DNA of 64,000 bases from Armillaria gallica (lineage: Eukaryota > Basidiomycota > Agaricomycetes > Agaricales > Physalacriaceae): positions 4,712,001 through 4,776,000 of the forward strand of contig JBANDB010000004.1 in assembly GCA_037576215.1 (NCBI GenBank). Reading direction: 5' to 3'. The notes below the pieces were generated by a model, which saw nothing but the letters and a program-made list of their open reading frames with translations, was not told where the DNA came from and ran no database searches. Each line of letters starts with the position of its first letter. The stretch's first letter is position 1. The position numbers were made by a program, and so were the translations under genes. Positions 30,921 to 43,400 of the stretch are shown here, in pieces.

Positions 30921-32580
30921 TTGCTGTTGATTATTGTAGATGTGAGTGCCAACTCCTCCTTCACATACAGCTCCTACAATGTGGTTAGTATCCTGCTAGT
31001 AATAAGATGCTGACTACCTGTATGTCTTTTTGACTATTAGACCTTTTACATCTGCTCTCCTTTTGCTTCAAAGTCTTAGTATATGACTTCTATCAAACTT
31101 TGGAGAAAACCTCCATCAATACTAGCATAGATATCTTAAAATCTCAGATTAAGATGTTGATGCAAATAAAGTTGCAGTGGGCTTATCTGAAGATGTTAAA
31201 GCAAGATGGTCAAGTACATATCAACAGCTGTGTGGCAAGGATGGAGCTGGGAGAGCCTGCAGTTCTCTGTTCCTCATGTCTATGCCTGGGCATCAATTTG
31301 CCTGTTAGGTGGGAGAAAGCTCCTCCTGAGTTTTAGTAAGTCCAACAATGCTTTAAATGTTGGCATATCTAATATAATACAGGTTTTTGTATATCTTGAT
31401 CATATGCATGGACACAAATTTTTGTTTGAAGAATCATATTGTGTCTTCCTTCTCACATGATCCAGGTTTGGAGATTGACTGGGTATACTTCATCTCAAAA
31501 GCCCTATATGATGACTATGTACTTAACCACATGTTCAACAAAGATATAAGGCTGTTTGTTTCATCATAAGGGTTGATGTATGCTTATAAAACATGCAGAT
31601 TAGCACCTGTGTGGGTTTTGCAGCCTTGGCTAAAGTGGACATCAAATTCTCTTGTGGTTTACACTTCATGGGCATAGGTGCAGTATCCTATACGGGGGGT
31701 GAATTTGTCATGTCAGTAGATAACCTTCAGAAAGGAAAAAGGTATATTGTGTTTGCATTAGCTATTGTTAACTAAAAATGCCAAGATGCATCTAAATATA
31801 CTCTTATGGACTTTGTCTTCACTTTTGCAATCCAAAACTTTATAATCCTACTGCTTGGGATAATAAGCTATGACATTGCTTGTCAATGATTTGTAAACCT
31901 CTATGAATGCATGAATGACTGGCTCTCAAACCTTCACATTAATGGACCCTTGAAAATTTAACCAGTAATTCTGAAATCTTATAAACCTGCTCACAAGGTT
32001 AGAAAGCACATGAGTTCTCCTATAATTTGGTCAAAAGCCTTGAAAATCACAACTGTGAAGGCCCAGAGCATATATGTGATGGCCATAATAACTTGAGAAA
32101 CTCTATGAAGACTATAAGGCCAGGTTCACATCATGACATACTCAATGACCATTTCGGCTTTTGGAATTAGTGAAAGTATATAAGGATGAGTAAGTGAACA
32201 CATTGTTTATTGTTGTGCACACACTAACAATATAATAGGCAAGAGTCTGATATAAAAATATAAGGCAGCCATTAAAGAGTGTGATGTGCAGGTGGAAGAG
32301 CATCATGATCTGTCCACCAATCTTCCAGCAGACCTGATAGCACAGTGCAATTTGCTATGTAAAGTATGGGAGGATGATATGTTTCCAAAGAGTGTGAAGA
32401 ACTTCTTTCACATGGATAGAGAGTGTAAGTGTTTGCACTATTTGAGGCCAGTAAAAGTGATTCTTGTGTAGTTTTAAGTGAAAAGGCAGTAGAGAAGGAG
32501 CTTGAGAAGGAGGAGGAGCATAAATGTAACAGTGGTGTGGTGTGTCATGCAGCAAATACAGACAAGTTCCTGATACTTAG
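30921..32580 (+). pseudogene. KDZ-type (Kyakuja-Dileera-Zisupton) transposase, decayed
   Basis: Plus-strand fragments follow the order of fungal KDZ transposases: LLDLLHLLSF..VYDFYQTL (about 31030-31100), ELGEPAVLCSSCLCLGINLP (about 31245-31310), DPGLEIDWVYFISKALYDDY, ISTCVGFAALAKVDIKFSCG (about 31596), VDNLQKGKRYIVF, IISYDIACQ, and near 32340 AQCNLLCKVWEDDMFPKSVK. These elements are DNA transposons abundant in Agaricomycetes. Many stops and frameshifts show it is long dead. The N-terminal (CxC-type) part is missing, cut off where E3 begins at 30920. Confidence 0.7.
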
Positions 32581-32770
32581 CCTAAAGCTTGAAGGTTTTA
32601 AGTGAGTTACAGACTATATCCTAGCCTATCTATGAACTAACAAAGATCCTAGACAGAAGGTTTAGGATGTGGCAACTAAGCATACTAATAAGGTACTTAC
32701 TAAACACCAAGACATGTCTTTCATGAATTAGAAGACAGCTTTAGTAGTAAAAATCATATATCATTCTTGT
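32581..32770. other. Short AT-rich gap between KDZ and Plavaka relics
   Basis: No gene or repeat is recognised. Probable transposon flank. Confidence 0.3.
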
Positions 32771-33379
32771 TAATTGACAGATATAGTGATAAATCCAGAC
32801 CATCAATTGACTGACTATCTATATAATGTATTTCTGTCACTATCACTAGAGTAGGATATTATCACATCTTCCTCTTTGATGACTGTTGCACTGCCACTCT
32901 CCCCTCTGCTTATTGTCAAGGTCTTCTGCTCTCCCTCTCACTATTGTGTATTTTTTATTTATTTAGAAAAGTTGCTCCTAATATCTCTAGAATGCTTGTA
33001 GGCCTTATTCCTGCTCTCTTGCTCTCTGTTTTAGACTAAAATTTGATATTTGAGGTTTTTTTTAAATATATTATAAATTAGTAAGCTGACTCCATTAGGA
33101 AAGTGGTTTTACCTCTGGTAGTCATCCATGATTTATTGTTGGCAGTTGGAGCTACTGGGGTCTATCAAAGGCTATAGATGTTAATATAGTTGCCATGTAT
33201 ACAGTAGCCAGCAGTAGACACATTTAGATATTGTAGTAAGTGATATTTTAGTACCTTTATCAAAGGTAGAAATAGCATACTACAGCTACTACTAGTACTA
33301 GTAGTCAACTTTAAGCTGACTGTCTGATATATGATCAACATGGAAAACATCCTTTATAGCCTAGCTTTATTATACAGAA

Positions 33380-36360
33380 AAGATGCTCATCTATATAATG
33401 ATTGATGAAGGATCACCCTGTTTCCAAGAATTGAGTAAACAATTGTATACCAACTGATCCGCTGTGATGATTTCTGTATAGGAATGTCCATGTCTGATTG
33501 ACTTCAAAACATGATGGAATCCAGTGATAACATCCAGTTTGCATAAGAGAGTAAACCACTCCACATAGACAAGTGGATGATTGAAGTGGAGCAGTACATA
33601 ATGTCTGGAAAGCTCAAAGATGATGTTGATATGACTGACATGCAGGCTTACCAATGCCACCCAATGAATACATATACTACCAATTAAATGCAAATTATTA
33701 CACACCTTGAAGGCTTGTCCCCTCTGTAAAACCATTTGCTTCACCAGTACATATGAGTGCATAGTCCAAATAAGCATCTTGATTTTTAAGGTGGTGACTC
33801 ATGGTTTTGTTTTTTTGGTTTATGATACATGGCATTGCATGTATGATATTCTTACAATATCATTTGCTGACTTCTGGGATATTAAGAAGCAAAAATTCCA
33901 CCTGACACCATAGCTGAAACTTGTTAAAAGTATGAGGAGTGAATGAAAATCTATTGTCAAGAAGAAATGATGTAAGCACTGAAAGGAATTGAGAAGCATT
34001 GTATCTATCAGGACTAATGATGAATTCCCCATTAATATTCTATAGGTCAGGTGGGTGAGACTTTGATATATTATAAGTGTGGTCAAATGACTGAGAATCA
34101 GTTCCCATTGATATCTTCTTGATCACTTTTGGCAGACTCAGAGGGGATGAGGAAAGGGAATCTTTTTGATACACCCATCCAAGATATTTTATGAAGCAAT
34201 CAAAAGTCTCTTGATGCTGGAGCCACCACATCATCTGCTGAGTGTAATCCTTGTGATTTGTTGAATGATAGGCATCCTTGGTATAATCAATGTGTAAATG
34301 CTCCAGAGCCTCTGTATTATATCTGTCAGCACTTTCAAATAAGCAAATAAGATCTTTGTAATGTTCTATTAAATGGATTTTTGGAATATTGAAGTGGTCT
34401 TGTGCTCGAGCTTCTAGTTGATGAAAGATGTGTTTGTTTTTGTGAAATTGATCTAATGCTCAATGAAGAAGATCTAGAGTTGTCAAAGTATGAGACTGAA
34501 GGGATGCTAGATAGATAAAATCAATAACACCACAGACTGCCAAAATGACTTTCTTGCATGTATGAGCTGCTACCAACACCAGAAAGATCTTCTTCATCTG
34601 CTTATGCTCTGAGCTAGTTCATTGGAAAACATGAGAGATCCCATTTTTAAAATAATAGAGTCCTGGGTGAGATGGTATTGTTTGGAAGCTCTTGTTGACT
34701 TTGATTACTCTGATTATAGATGTGCACCGCTTGACAAGATGGTCTTTGAAAACACCCTTATAAAGCTGGTGCAGCAGATCTGGAGTAAAAGCAATTAAGA
34801 TGTTGAAATGGGGAAGTGTTGACCAAAGAGGTGAATAAACAGCTCAGAGCCCACAAGCTTTGAAGACTTTGTTAACATCTTCACCATATGTCACATTGAT
34901 CTCTTTACTATTTTTCTTGTCTTTGAGATATAACAGGGTCTTGGCGACATCATATTTATTGATGACTTGATGACTATCTTGGTGGTCTAGGTCAACTTTG
35001 CAAATCAAGCATCTGTTCTCTATGTAGCAGCTGACTAGACACTGTTCTGGATAGTCAACAATGTATACTGCAAAAATTGGGTACATTTGGTGGATGAGAG
35101 AATCAGTGCAAACCATGGAGAGGCTAGCATGACCTGCTTCTGCAACAGACTGCATCATGATTGCCATGCACTGATAGAAAAGGTGGTACTTTATTTACAA
35201 TCATAGTTTCTTGGTATAACAATCAAACTTTGGAACAGGAAGGTAGCCAAGTAATATGGTAGTGTGTGATGAGAGCTCACAACAAGTATCCTTTAAGATG
35301 TTTCCAATAGTAAGATAGACTGGCTAAGCAGATTTATCATCTTAAAATTGAGATAGCTGAGTCTTGTCAGATGAAATAATAAGAGGGGCAATAGTAACAC
35401 TAGATAGAAGTCGTTCCTACCAGTGTTGTTTCAAATGCAAGAACAGTCGGTAAAATAATTAAAATACACCTAAATCTTCCACCACCACTCTTCTGTCCAC
35501 ATTTCATTAAACACTTGGTCTGTTTCATTAGTGTCTAAAAATAGCTGGATTGGTGCATATACCATAACCTCCTTGAAGACTGGATTTCTTATCAACTCGC
35601 ATACAATTTCCAGTGGATCCCAATACCACATCTCTAAATGCTCAGTCTTAAATTTTTTGCTAGTTGGATCTCTTTTATTGGCAACATTACTCTCATATTC
35701 AAATTCATGACATTTCCAGTGAATAACCTTGTCCTGAAGAAGTTCATCTATTTGGTTGTAAAGTTGCTATTTTATCTTGTACTCTGGCTGAGCATAATGA
35801 GAAATCTTTAAATAAAGTGAGATAAAAATAGTTTAGATTAAGATATACACTAGTTACTTACAATCGGCAACTTGAGAAATTCATCTGCTGCTGAGTGTCT
35901 GATATTCTAGATCAGCCATTTAGCCCACTCCCACTCCTCGTTATCTTTGAAGAGACCAAGCACTTCTGTCTCTTTCAGTACTTGCTCATCATGAATTTTT
36001 TGGAATGTAGTTGTTCTATGACTAAATGGGACACCAGCACATTTTGATTCTGGAAAGTTGTGCTTGTACTATTGCCTTGGTGCTTCAGCATCCTCAACCT
36101 TTTCTATTCACGGTGCTCTCACAGGCTGATCTATCTCCTGATCAAAACCGCCAGCCTCCAAGTCCATTTTAGTCATAAAATAAGAATCAGCTGGCACAGG
36201 CTCAGAATTGAAGTCATTTGAGTGGTTAATGTCAATATTGGCAAATGTGTCTGAGTCTGAGTTGGCAGTGATGCTCGTGCTGTATTCCTTTATAGCTGTT
36301 AAATTCTGATGAATTTGATAATTTTTTAAGTGGTCCTTGAATATAGAGAGCATCTTCTTG
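33380..36360 (-). pseudogene. Plavaka-type transposase, decayed
   Basis: Reading on the minus strand from 36353: an acidic N-terminus, then at about 35960-35880 a frame EWEWAKWLI followed by FLKLPI. At about 35100 comes FAVYIVDYPEQCLVSCYIEN and C-x2-C-like RCLICKVDL, at about 34760 LYKGVFKDHLVKR, at about 34215 WWLQHQETFDCFIKYLGWVY, and at about 33570 YVEWFTLLCKLDV. These blocks in this order are typical of the Plavaka family widely expanded in basidiomycetes (established family knowledge recalled from its conserved motifs). Every block is separated by stops or frameshifts. Confidence 0.65.
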
Positions 36361-36829
36361 TAATAGTGGGGTGCTTGGGATTAATGTTGCCAGACATCTC
36401 CAGTATTCTTAAAGGTCATCTTACAGTGTTGCAAACTGCCATGATATCGGATTAAACTCAGTGAAAGCAGACTTGTTTTTCAAGAGGTGAGTGCTAGAAT
36501 TTGGATGCCATAATAATGTTCAATAGCATTTTCCAGTTTTTCTTAACTCTCATTCTCCACCCAAAACCAGTGTCTCACTAGTACTTGCAAAAGTCTCAAA
36601 TAGCTTACTTGACTACTATGTCCAGCATCAGAAATAGGAGAAAAGGCAAGACTAGTCTCTCTTCTGATGACTTTGACACTAATCAACCTCAACAATCTGG
36701 ATGTGGTCATAGGGAATAGAGAGAAAATGCAGAGACTTTAGCAAGTCACCGTGCATTGTCTTTTTATTTCAAAATGAGCATGCACTGAATTCAAACAGAG
36801 GCTGAACTTGCTAAGAGTAGTCATATCTG

Positions 36830-37560
36830 TGAGATGCAGTGAAAGAATGCTCTTATAAAGCAAACAGCCCCATGCACCTCAGCAACATCTTCAACTGCCA
36901 CAGAGCAATCTCAGACCTCAGATTCATGTTCTGAGCTAAGCTCTCAGCCTGAATTGAGTCTATCTCCCAGCTCTGCTATTGATACGCCACCAGTAGTCCA
37001 TGGTTGGTTTTAGAATATCACTCAACACTGCAGCAACCTAAGTTAGTGCCTGTTCCACTGCCTACATCTTCCAGTACCAGTGGTCTTTATTTGCTAGCAA
37101 CATCTTTTCCCAGTCATCCTCCAACTGATGCTCATACTACAAGTTATGCATTCCAACAGGCATCAGATCTACTGGTGTATTCCACCACTATTACACTCTT
37201 CAACCCTCCATAGTCAATTTCTCTGTCTCGCTTGGATCCTGAGCTTGAGCCTTGTTTATTGTGTGCCAATCAATTAATGATTGAGACAACAATCATTGAG
37301 AAAAGTTTTACAATCAAGCCTCTCACTTTCAAACCTGAAAAAATAGATGCATTCATTCAAACTAATATGGTCAGCATGCAGAATTTGAGTCTGGGTACAT
37401 TTTAATTCAGAATGATTCTTGCTTTATAATCAATATTGAGCCATGGTACATTCTATTCTGCAACTAACAATAGCAACAACTTATCTCATACCGATGTTGA
37501 CAATTCTATCCCTAATGAATTGGATACTAATGATATTCCTAATTCTAAGGTCACTGTTTT
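36830..37560 (+). other. Ser/Thr/Pro-rich plus-strand remnant
   Basis: A frame near 36850-37010 reads TSATSSTATEQSQTSDSCSE and another at 37004-37213 is equally Ser/Thr/Pro-rich. It may be the disordered N-terminal part of the gene relic that follows. No domain is recognised. Confidence 0.3.
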
Positions 37561-37569
37561 AGTCTCATC

Positions 37570-38880
37570 ACAAATTATTTAAGCTGATATTGATCAACAT
37601 TAGATGACTTTGAGGCTAGTAAACATCCTACAACTTGGAAAGCAAAAACCCTGCAGTTGTTAAGCAAGTGAAAATGAAGATGCTGTATATATCTGCTGTC
37701 TTTACTGATGCCTTTAGTCTCTAACTATTTGAGCATCCAATCAGGCCAGCAAGGATGATGAAAACTCTGACCTGAAACATTACAAGAAATGATCTCAGAC
37801 TATTAAAAATATTATCAATAAGGAACACCAAAAGATTCTCAGACATGCATATTCACATTACAAATGTATGCTCACATGAGACAATCTGTTTCCTGTTGAT
37901 AGCCATGATAAAAAGGAGATTACTGATATGACCGTTGATGCTTGAGACTCTGCCTATGAAAAACTGAGAATTGAGCAAGTCTTGGATCTAACTCAGCAAG
38001 AGTTAAATTTAGTAATGTCTTCTCTCAGTCTGGATCAGGCCCAATTTTTTTTGATATTATCTATCTCAGATTCAGGATCATGGTTTTCAATTTTGTGGAT
38101 AGCTCAAGAATATAGTTTGAACTCTTCTCATCAATATATATAGATTTCAAGACATCAAGAAAGTTTAGAACCCCAACAAGGAGCACATTAAGGCAGCCAA
38201 AGCAGCTAATTGCTCACTAGTCAACATCTTAAAGGGTGACGATGACCCTATATGATTTGTTTATGTAGTGTGTTAATCTTTGCTGGATCAGACTTTCCAA
38301 TGTCCTAAGATCTGCTTGGACCCCATGGATCCCACTGCAAAAGAAACGATGTTCTAGAATCTGATTTTTCAAATGGCTATCAATATGCATTAGTTTGATC
38401 AAAGAGAACGTGCTCATTCTAACATTTTCTTTACAGAAAAAAAATCCCTTTACAGACAATTGTTTTGGTAGCTTCTGCAGTGCAACTGTTTCCTTTTCTT
38501 TCCATGGCATTAATACTCACCTATATGCTATTCTAAATTGATTGCACAATTGATGAATGGTGTACTGGAATACACACTACACAAACATTCCCTGCTGAAA
38601 CATACAAGAACTACTACAAGGATCTTTATTTGAATTTACTCAGGTGATGGTAGAAACTCTTGGTGATACAAAAACATGACATGTGTATTGAGCTGCAAGA
38701 ATCACTTTACAAAAATGCATGGCATGGTACATCCATTAGTATCATTTTTGTTCTGTAAGCTAACAGTTTATAACAGTAACACTGCAGGACTATTAGAAGA
38801 AGGTGCAGACAATGAAGATGACATAGACAGTTGAAAAGATGGCTTGACAATGGAAGATTTTCTTGTGAATCAGGTTTAAA
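37570..38880 (+). pseudogene. DUF6532-like gene relic
   Basis: Plus-strand fragments resemble the DUF6532 family common in agaric genomes. Around 37750-37970 the frames give YKKWSQTIKNIINKEHQKI-like sequence with a W/TGA or stop at several sites, and around 38430-38640 they give IPLQTIVLVASAVQLFPF, then DEWCTGIHTTQTFPAETYKN. All frames carry stops. The family's function is unknown. The identification rests on a few blocks recalled by eye. Confidence 0.3.
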
Positions 38881-40404
38881 TAAATGTTGCCATGGTTATA
38901 CCTTGATATATAGATGAAATCAATATTTTTCTTAGAATGCTAGTATCTGTTTAAAGAGGGAATATTTAAAAAGAGTCTATATATAAATAGGACTACTTGG
39001 TTTATTGTTGATATAGAGCTACAAGCTACAGTGGCTATGGCATCTATCATAGAGTCTCGTAGGCACTTGAGAGGCCTACTGTGATTGACAGTAAAGGGAG
39101 ACATCGTTACTGAGGCTATATTGCCTATTCAGGCTATTGATGATTATACAGGACAATATAGTGACTAGCCACTTTTTTAATGTCCACCCCTTCTGAGCCT
39201 CAGGAGACTAGATATAGTGTGGCAGTGTAGCCAATTAATAAGATCAGTTATCAATATCAGGCTATTTTCAGACAAATCTAGGAGTGAGGTAGTTTCTGAG
39301 TACTGAATGAGCCAGAGGATAGTACTAATATATGAAGATATATAAATAATATAAAAGCAAACCCTCTAGTGAGGTATGAGAGTCCTGAAGAGAAGGGGAA
39401 AAGAGTAAAATAATAAAAAATAATAGAAAATCATACAAAATTCATATTTTAAGGGTGCTATATGCATTGAATCACTTCAGGGATGTTACCAATTGATATC
39501 TACATTATGAAAACCAAAAAATATATCCTCATATACTATATTTGGGCACCAAAACACAATAAAAAATAAAAGATTGAAGGATAAATATAGTATATTTTGT
39601 TTTCTAACTATTGCACCAGTGAGAGAATCTCACCAGTCAATTCCTTGACCTTAAAAACCCCAAGAACACAATACAGATCTTCAGAATGCATGAAGAAAAG
39701 TGTGATAGTAAAAGTTTATGAAATATAATATAGCTTATATTTTTGAATGTTGAGGAGAAAAATTCTAGCATAGAATATATAATATATACTGTATAATAGT
39801 GTGTACAAAAGACCAGGATGATTTGAAATATATTAGCAAAGATATAAGCAGATTTGTTAGAAAATGTGGAGAAGCACTCCCAGATGTCAATATTCAGGTT
39901 ATTCCATAGATAAAAAACTATTAGATTCAGAGTCTAGGATATATAGATCTACCATCCTATATAATTTCACAGGTTTCTATGTAATGGCCTCATCAACCTC
40001 AAGTATACTAGAAATAGTCTACATATTATAGGTAGCTGTTAAACTCTCATATAACTCATCATGATTCTTGGTTTAGATATTAGTGGCATTTACTCATATA
40101 CAGGTGAATAATTATATTCAACTGACTGTAAAGTCACATGTTGTTCACTTTAAATTAGTTAAAGACATCTATTATGTATCTGCACATTATATAACTAGGG
40201 TCATGAATACTGAAAGATATATGTAATATAATAATAGCATAATATAAGAATAGCAAGCATAGCTGAAAGACTACATAAATAAAGTGGATATAATAAAATA
40301 TCAGATAGGAAAAGACTAGTATATTTATGTATAAATTGACCTGATTATAACAAACATAAGACTTCCTACCTCCACACAGAGATGAAACCAATTTTGGATT
40401 AAAA
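38881..40404. other. AT-rich stretch without a recognisable gene
   Basis: This is a low-GC region with many TA-rich runs. The only recognised element is the M-like repeat at 39628-39780. A minus-strand frame at 40391-40155 is Tyr/Ile-rich and is not protein-like. Confidence 0.4.
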
Positions 40405-43400
40405 GCTGTTCACAGGTTATGGAAAATGTCTAGAACTTTGCTATCAACATGCAATTCAATTGTATGCCTCATTCAGTATCTTCTCAGCTTATAGCTTTTG
40501 CTTGGACATCTGTACTCTTTATCCAAGTATATTCTTGAATATTTATTAGTGATGTATCTTTATTCTGTCAATCTTCTTGGTGTGAGTAACTATCTGCAGG
40601 TTACAGAAGATTCCTATAATACTGCTGTGAACCTGCCAGTCAATTGTGGCTCTCATCCATTATCTTCTCAGCTTATAGCTTCTGCTTGGACATTTGTATT
40701 GTTTCTCCAAGCACATCCCTGAATGTTTATTAGTGATGTATCTTTATTTCAGCAACCTTTTTAGTGTGAGTAGCTGTTTGCAGCTAATAAAACATTTCTA
40801 TAATACTGCTGTAAACCTGTTAATCAATTGTATCTCTCAATTACAACCTTTTCAGCTTATAATTTCTGCTTGAATGTCCTTATTTGTATTTCAAACACAT
40901 TTCTGAATGTTTCTTAATAATGTAACTCTGATCCAGCAATCTTCTTAGTGTGAGTAGCTGCCTGAAGGTTAGAGAAGATTCCTACAATACTGCTATCAAC
41001 TTGCAATTCAATTGTAGCCCTCATCTATCACCTTTTCAGATTATAGATCCTGCTTGGTCATCTGTATGTGTCTTAAAGCACATTCCTAAATGTTTATTAA
41101 TAATGTATCTCTAGTCTAGCAACCTTCCTAGTGTGAGTAGCTGTCTGCAGATTATAGAAGATTTTTACAATACTACTGTGAACCTCTCAGTCAATTGTGG
41201 CCCTCATCCACCATCTTCTCAGCTGATAGCTTTTGCTTGAATATCTGTACTGTTTCTCCAAGCACATCCCTGAATGTTTATTAATGATGTATCTTTATTT
41301 TAGTAACCTTCTTGGTGTGAGTAGCTGTCTGCAGGTTATAGAAGGTTTCTACAATACTGCTGTTAACTTCAATTATACCTCTCATCTATTACTTTCTCAG
41401 ATTATGAATCCTGCATGATTATCTGTATGTGTCTTATAGCACATCCCTGAATGTTTAAAAGTGATGTATCTCTATTTTAGTAAACTTCTTGGTCTAAGTA
41501 GCCATCTGCAGATTATAGAAGATTTTTATACTACTGCTGTGAATCTGCCAGTTAATTGTATCTCTTAACTACAACTTTTTCAGCTTATGATTTCAGCTTA
41601 ATTGTCCTTATTTGTGTTTCAAATACATTTCTGAATATTTCTTAGTGACATGACTCTGATTCAGCAATCTTCTTAGTGTAATTAGTTGTCTGCAGGTTAG
41701 AGAAGGTTCTTACAATACTGCTATCAACTTGCAATTCAATTGTGGCCTTCATCTATTATTTTTTCAGATTATAAATTCTGCTTAGTCATCTGTATATATC
41801 TTGAAGCACATCCCTGAATGTTTATTAATAGTGTATCTCTAGTCCAGCAACCTTTTTAGTGTGAGTAGCTGTCTGCAGGTTACAGAAGATTCTTACAATA
41901 CTACTATAAACCTCCCAGTCAATTGTGGCCGTCATCCATCATCTTTTCAGCTTATAGCTTCTGCTTGGACATCTGTATTGTTTCTCCAAGCACATCCCTG
42001 AATGTTTATTAGTGATGTATCTCTATTTTAGCAACCTTCTTGGTGTGAGTAGCCATCTGCAGGTTATAGAAGATTTTTATAATACTGTTGTAAACCTGCC
42101 AGTTAATTGTATCTCTCAACCACAACCTTTTCAGCTTATGATTTCAGCTTAAACAATTCTACTGTGAACTTTCAATTTAAGTATGGCTCTCATCCATCAT
42201 CTTGTCAGATTATAGATCCTGCTTGGTCATCTGTATGTGTTTTAAAGCATATACCAAAATGTTTATTAGTGATTTAACTCTGATCCAGCAATCTTCTTAA
42301 TGTGAGTAGCTGTCTGCAGGTTACAGAAGATTCTTACAATACTACTGTAAACTTCTCAGTCAATTATAGCCCTCATCCACTATCTTTTCAGCTTATAGCT
42401 TCTGCTTGGACATCTGTACTGTTTCTTCAAACACATCTCTAAATATTTATTAGTAATGTATTTTTATTTTAGCAATTTTCTTGGTGTGAGTAGCCATCTG
42501 CAGGTTATAAAAGAGTCCTATAAGACTGCTGTAAACCTGCTAGTCAATTGTATTTCTTATCCACAATATGTTCAGTTTAAAATTTCAGCTTAAACATCTT
42601 TATTGTTGTTTTAAACACATTTTTAAATATTTATTAGTGATGTGATTCTGATTAAGCAATCTTCTTAGTGTGAGTAGCTATTTGCAGGTTAGAGAAGATT
42701 TCTACAATAGTGCTATCAACTTGCAATTCAATTGTGGCCCTCATCTATCACCTTTTTAGATTATAGATTCTGCTTAGTCATTTGTATGTGTCTTGAAGCA
42801 CATCTCTGAATGTTTATTACTGATGTATCTTTATTTCAGCAACCTTCTTGGTGTGAGTAGCTGTCTGCAGGTTACAGAAGATTTTTAAAATATTACTGTG
42901 AATCTGCCAATCAATTGTGACCCTCATCCACCATCTTCTCAGCTTATGGCTTTTGCTTAAACATCTGTATTGTTTCTCCAAGCATATCTGTGAATATTTA
43001 TTAATAATGTATTTCTATTTTAGCAACCTTCTTGATATAAACAGCTGTCTGCAGATTACAGATGATTTTTACAATACTGCTGTCAATATGCAATTCAATT
43101 GTGGCTCTCATCTATCACTCTCTTAGATTATAAATTCTGCTTGATTATCTGTATGTGTCTTAAAGGATATTTCTGAATATTTATTAATAATGTATCTTTA
43201 TTCCCACAACCTTCTTGGTGTGAATAGCTTTCTGCAGGTTACAGAAGATTTCTACTATACTGCTGTGAACCTGCCAGTCCATTGTATCTCTGATTTACAA
43301 TATTTCCAGCTTATAATTTCTGCTTGAACATTCTTACTATTGGTTTAAATACATTTCTGAGTATTTATTAGTAATGTAAGTCTGATCTAGCAGTCTTCTT

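Larger units (their letters stand above)
32771..39790 (-). mobile_element. Possible full extent of the Plavaka-type DNA transposon
   Basis: Sequences at 32781-33036 and 39628-39780 are matched in repeat M (4455-4935), where they are almost adjacent. If M is an internally deleted copy, these two places are the transposon's ends, and everything between, including the transposase and a DUF6532-like relic, lies inside. Terminal inverted repeats could not be confirmed by eye, so the limits are tentative. Confidence 0.35.

Noticed and set aside
42917..43126. Hydrophobic, Leu/Tyr-rich ORFs within the satellite (42917, 43651, 45285, 45855) as a gene family
   Set aside because: They recur only because the monomers repeat, they differ by frame-breaking changes, and their composition simply reflects AT-rich satellite sequence.
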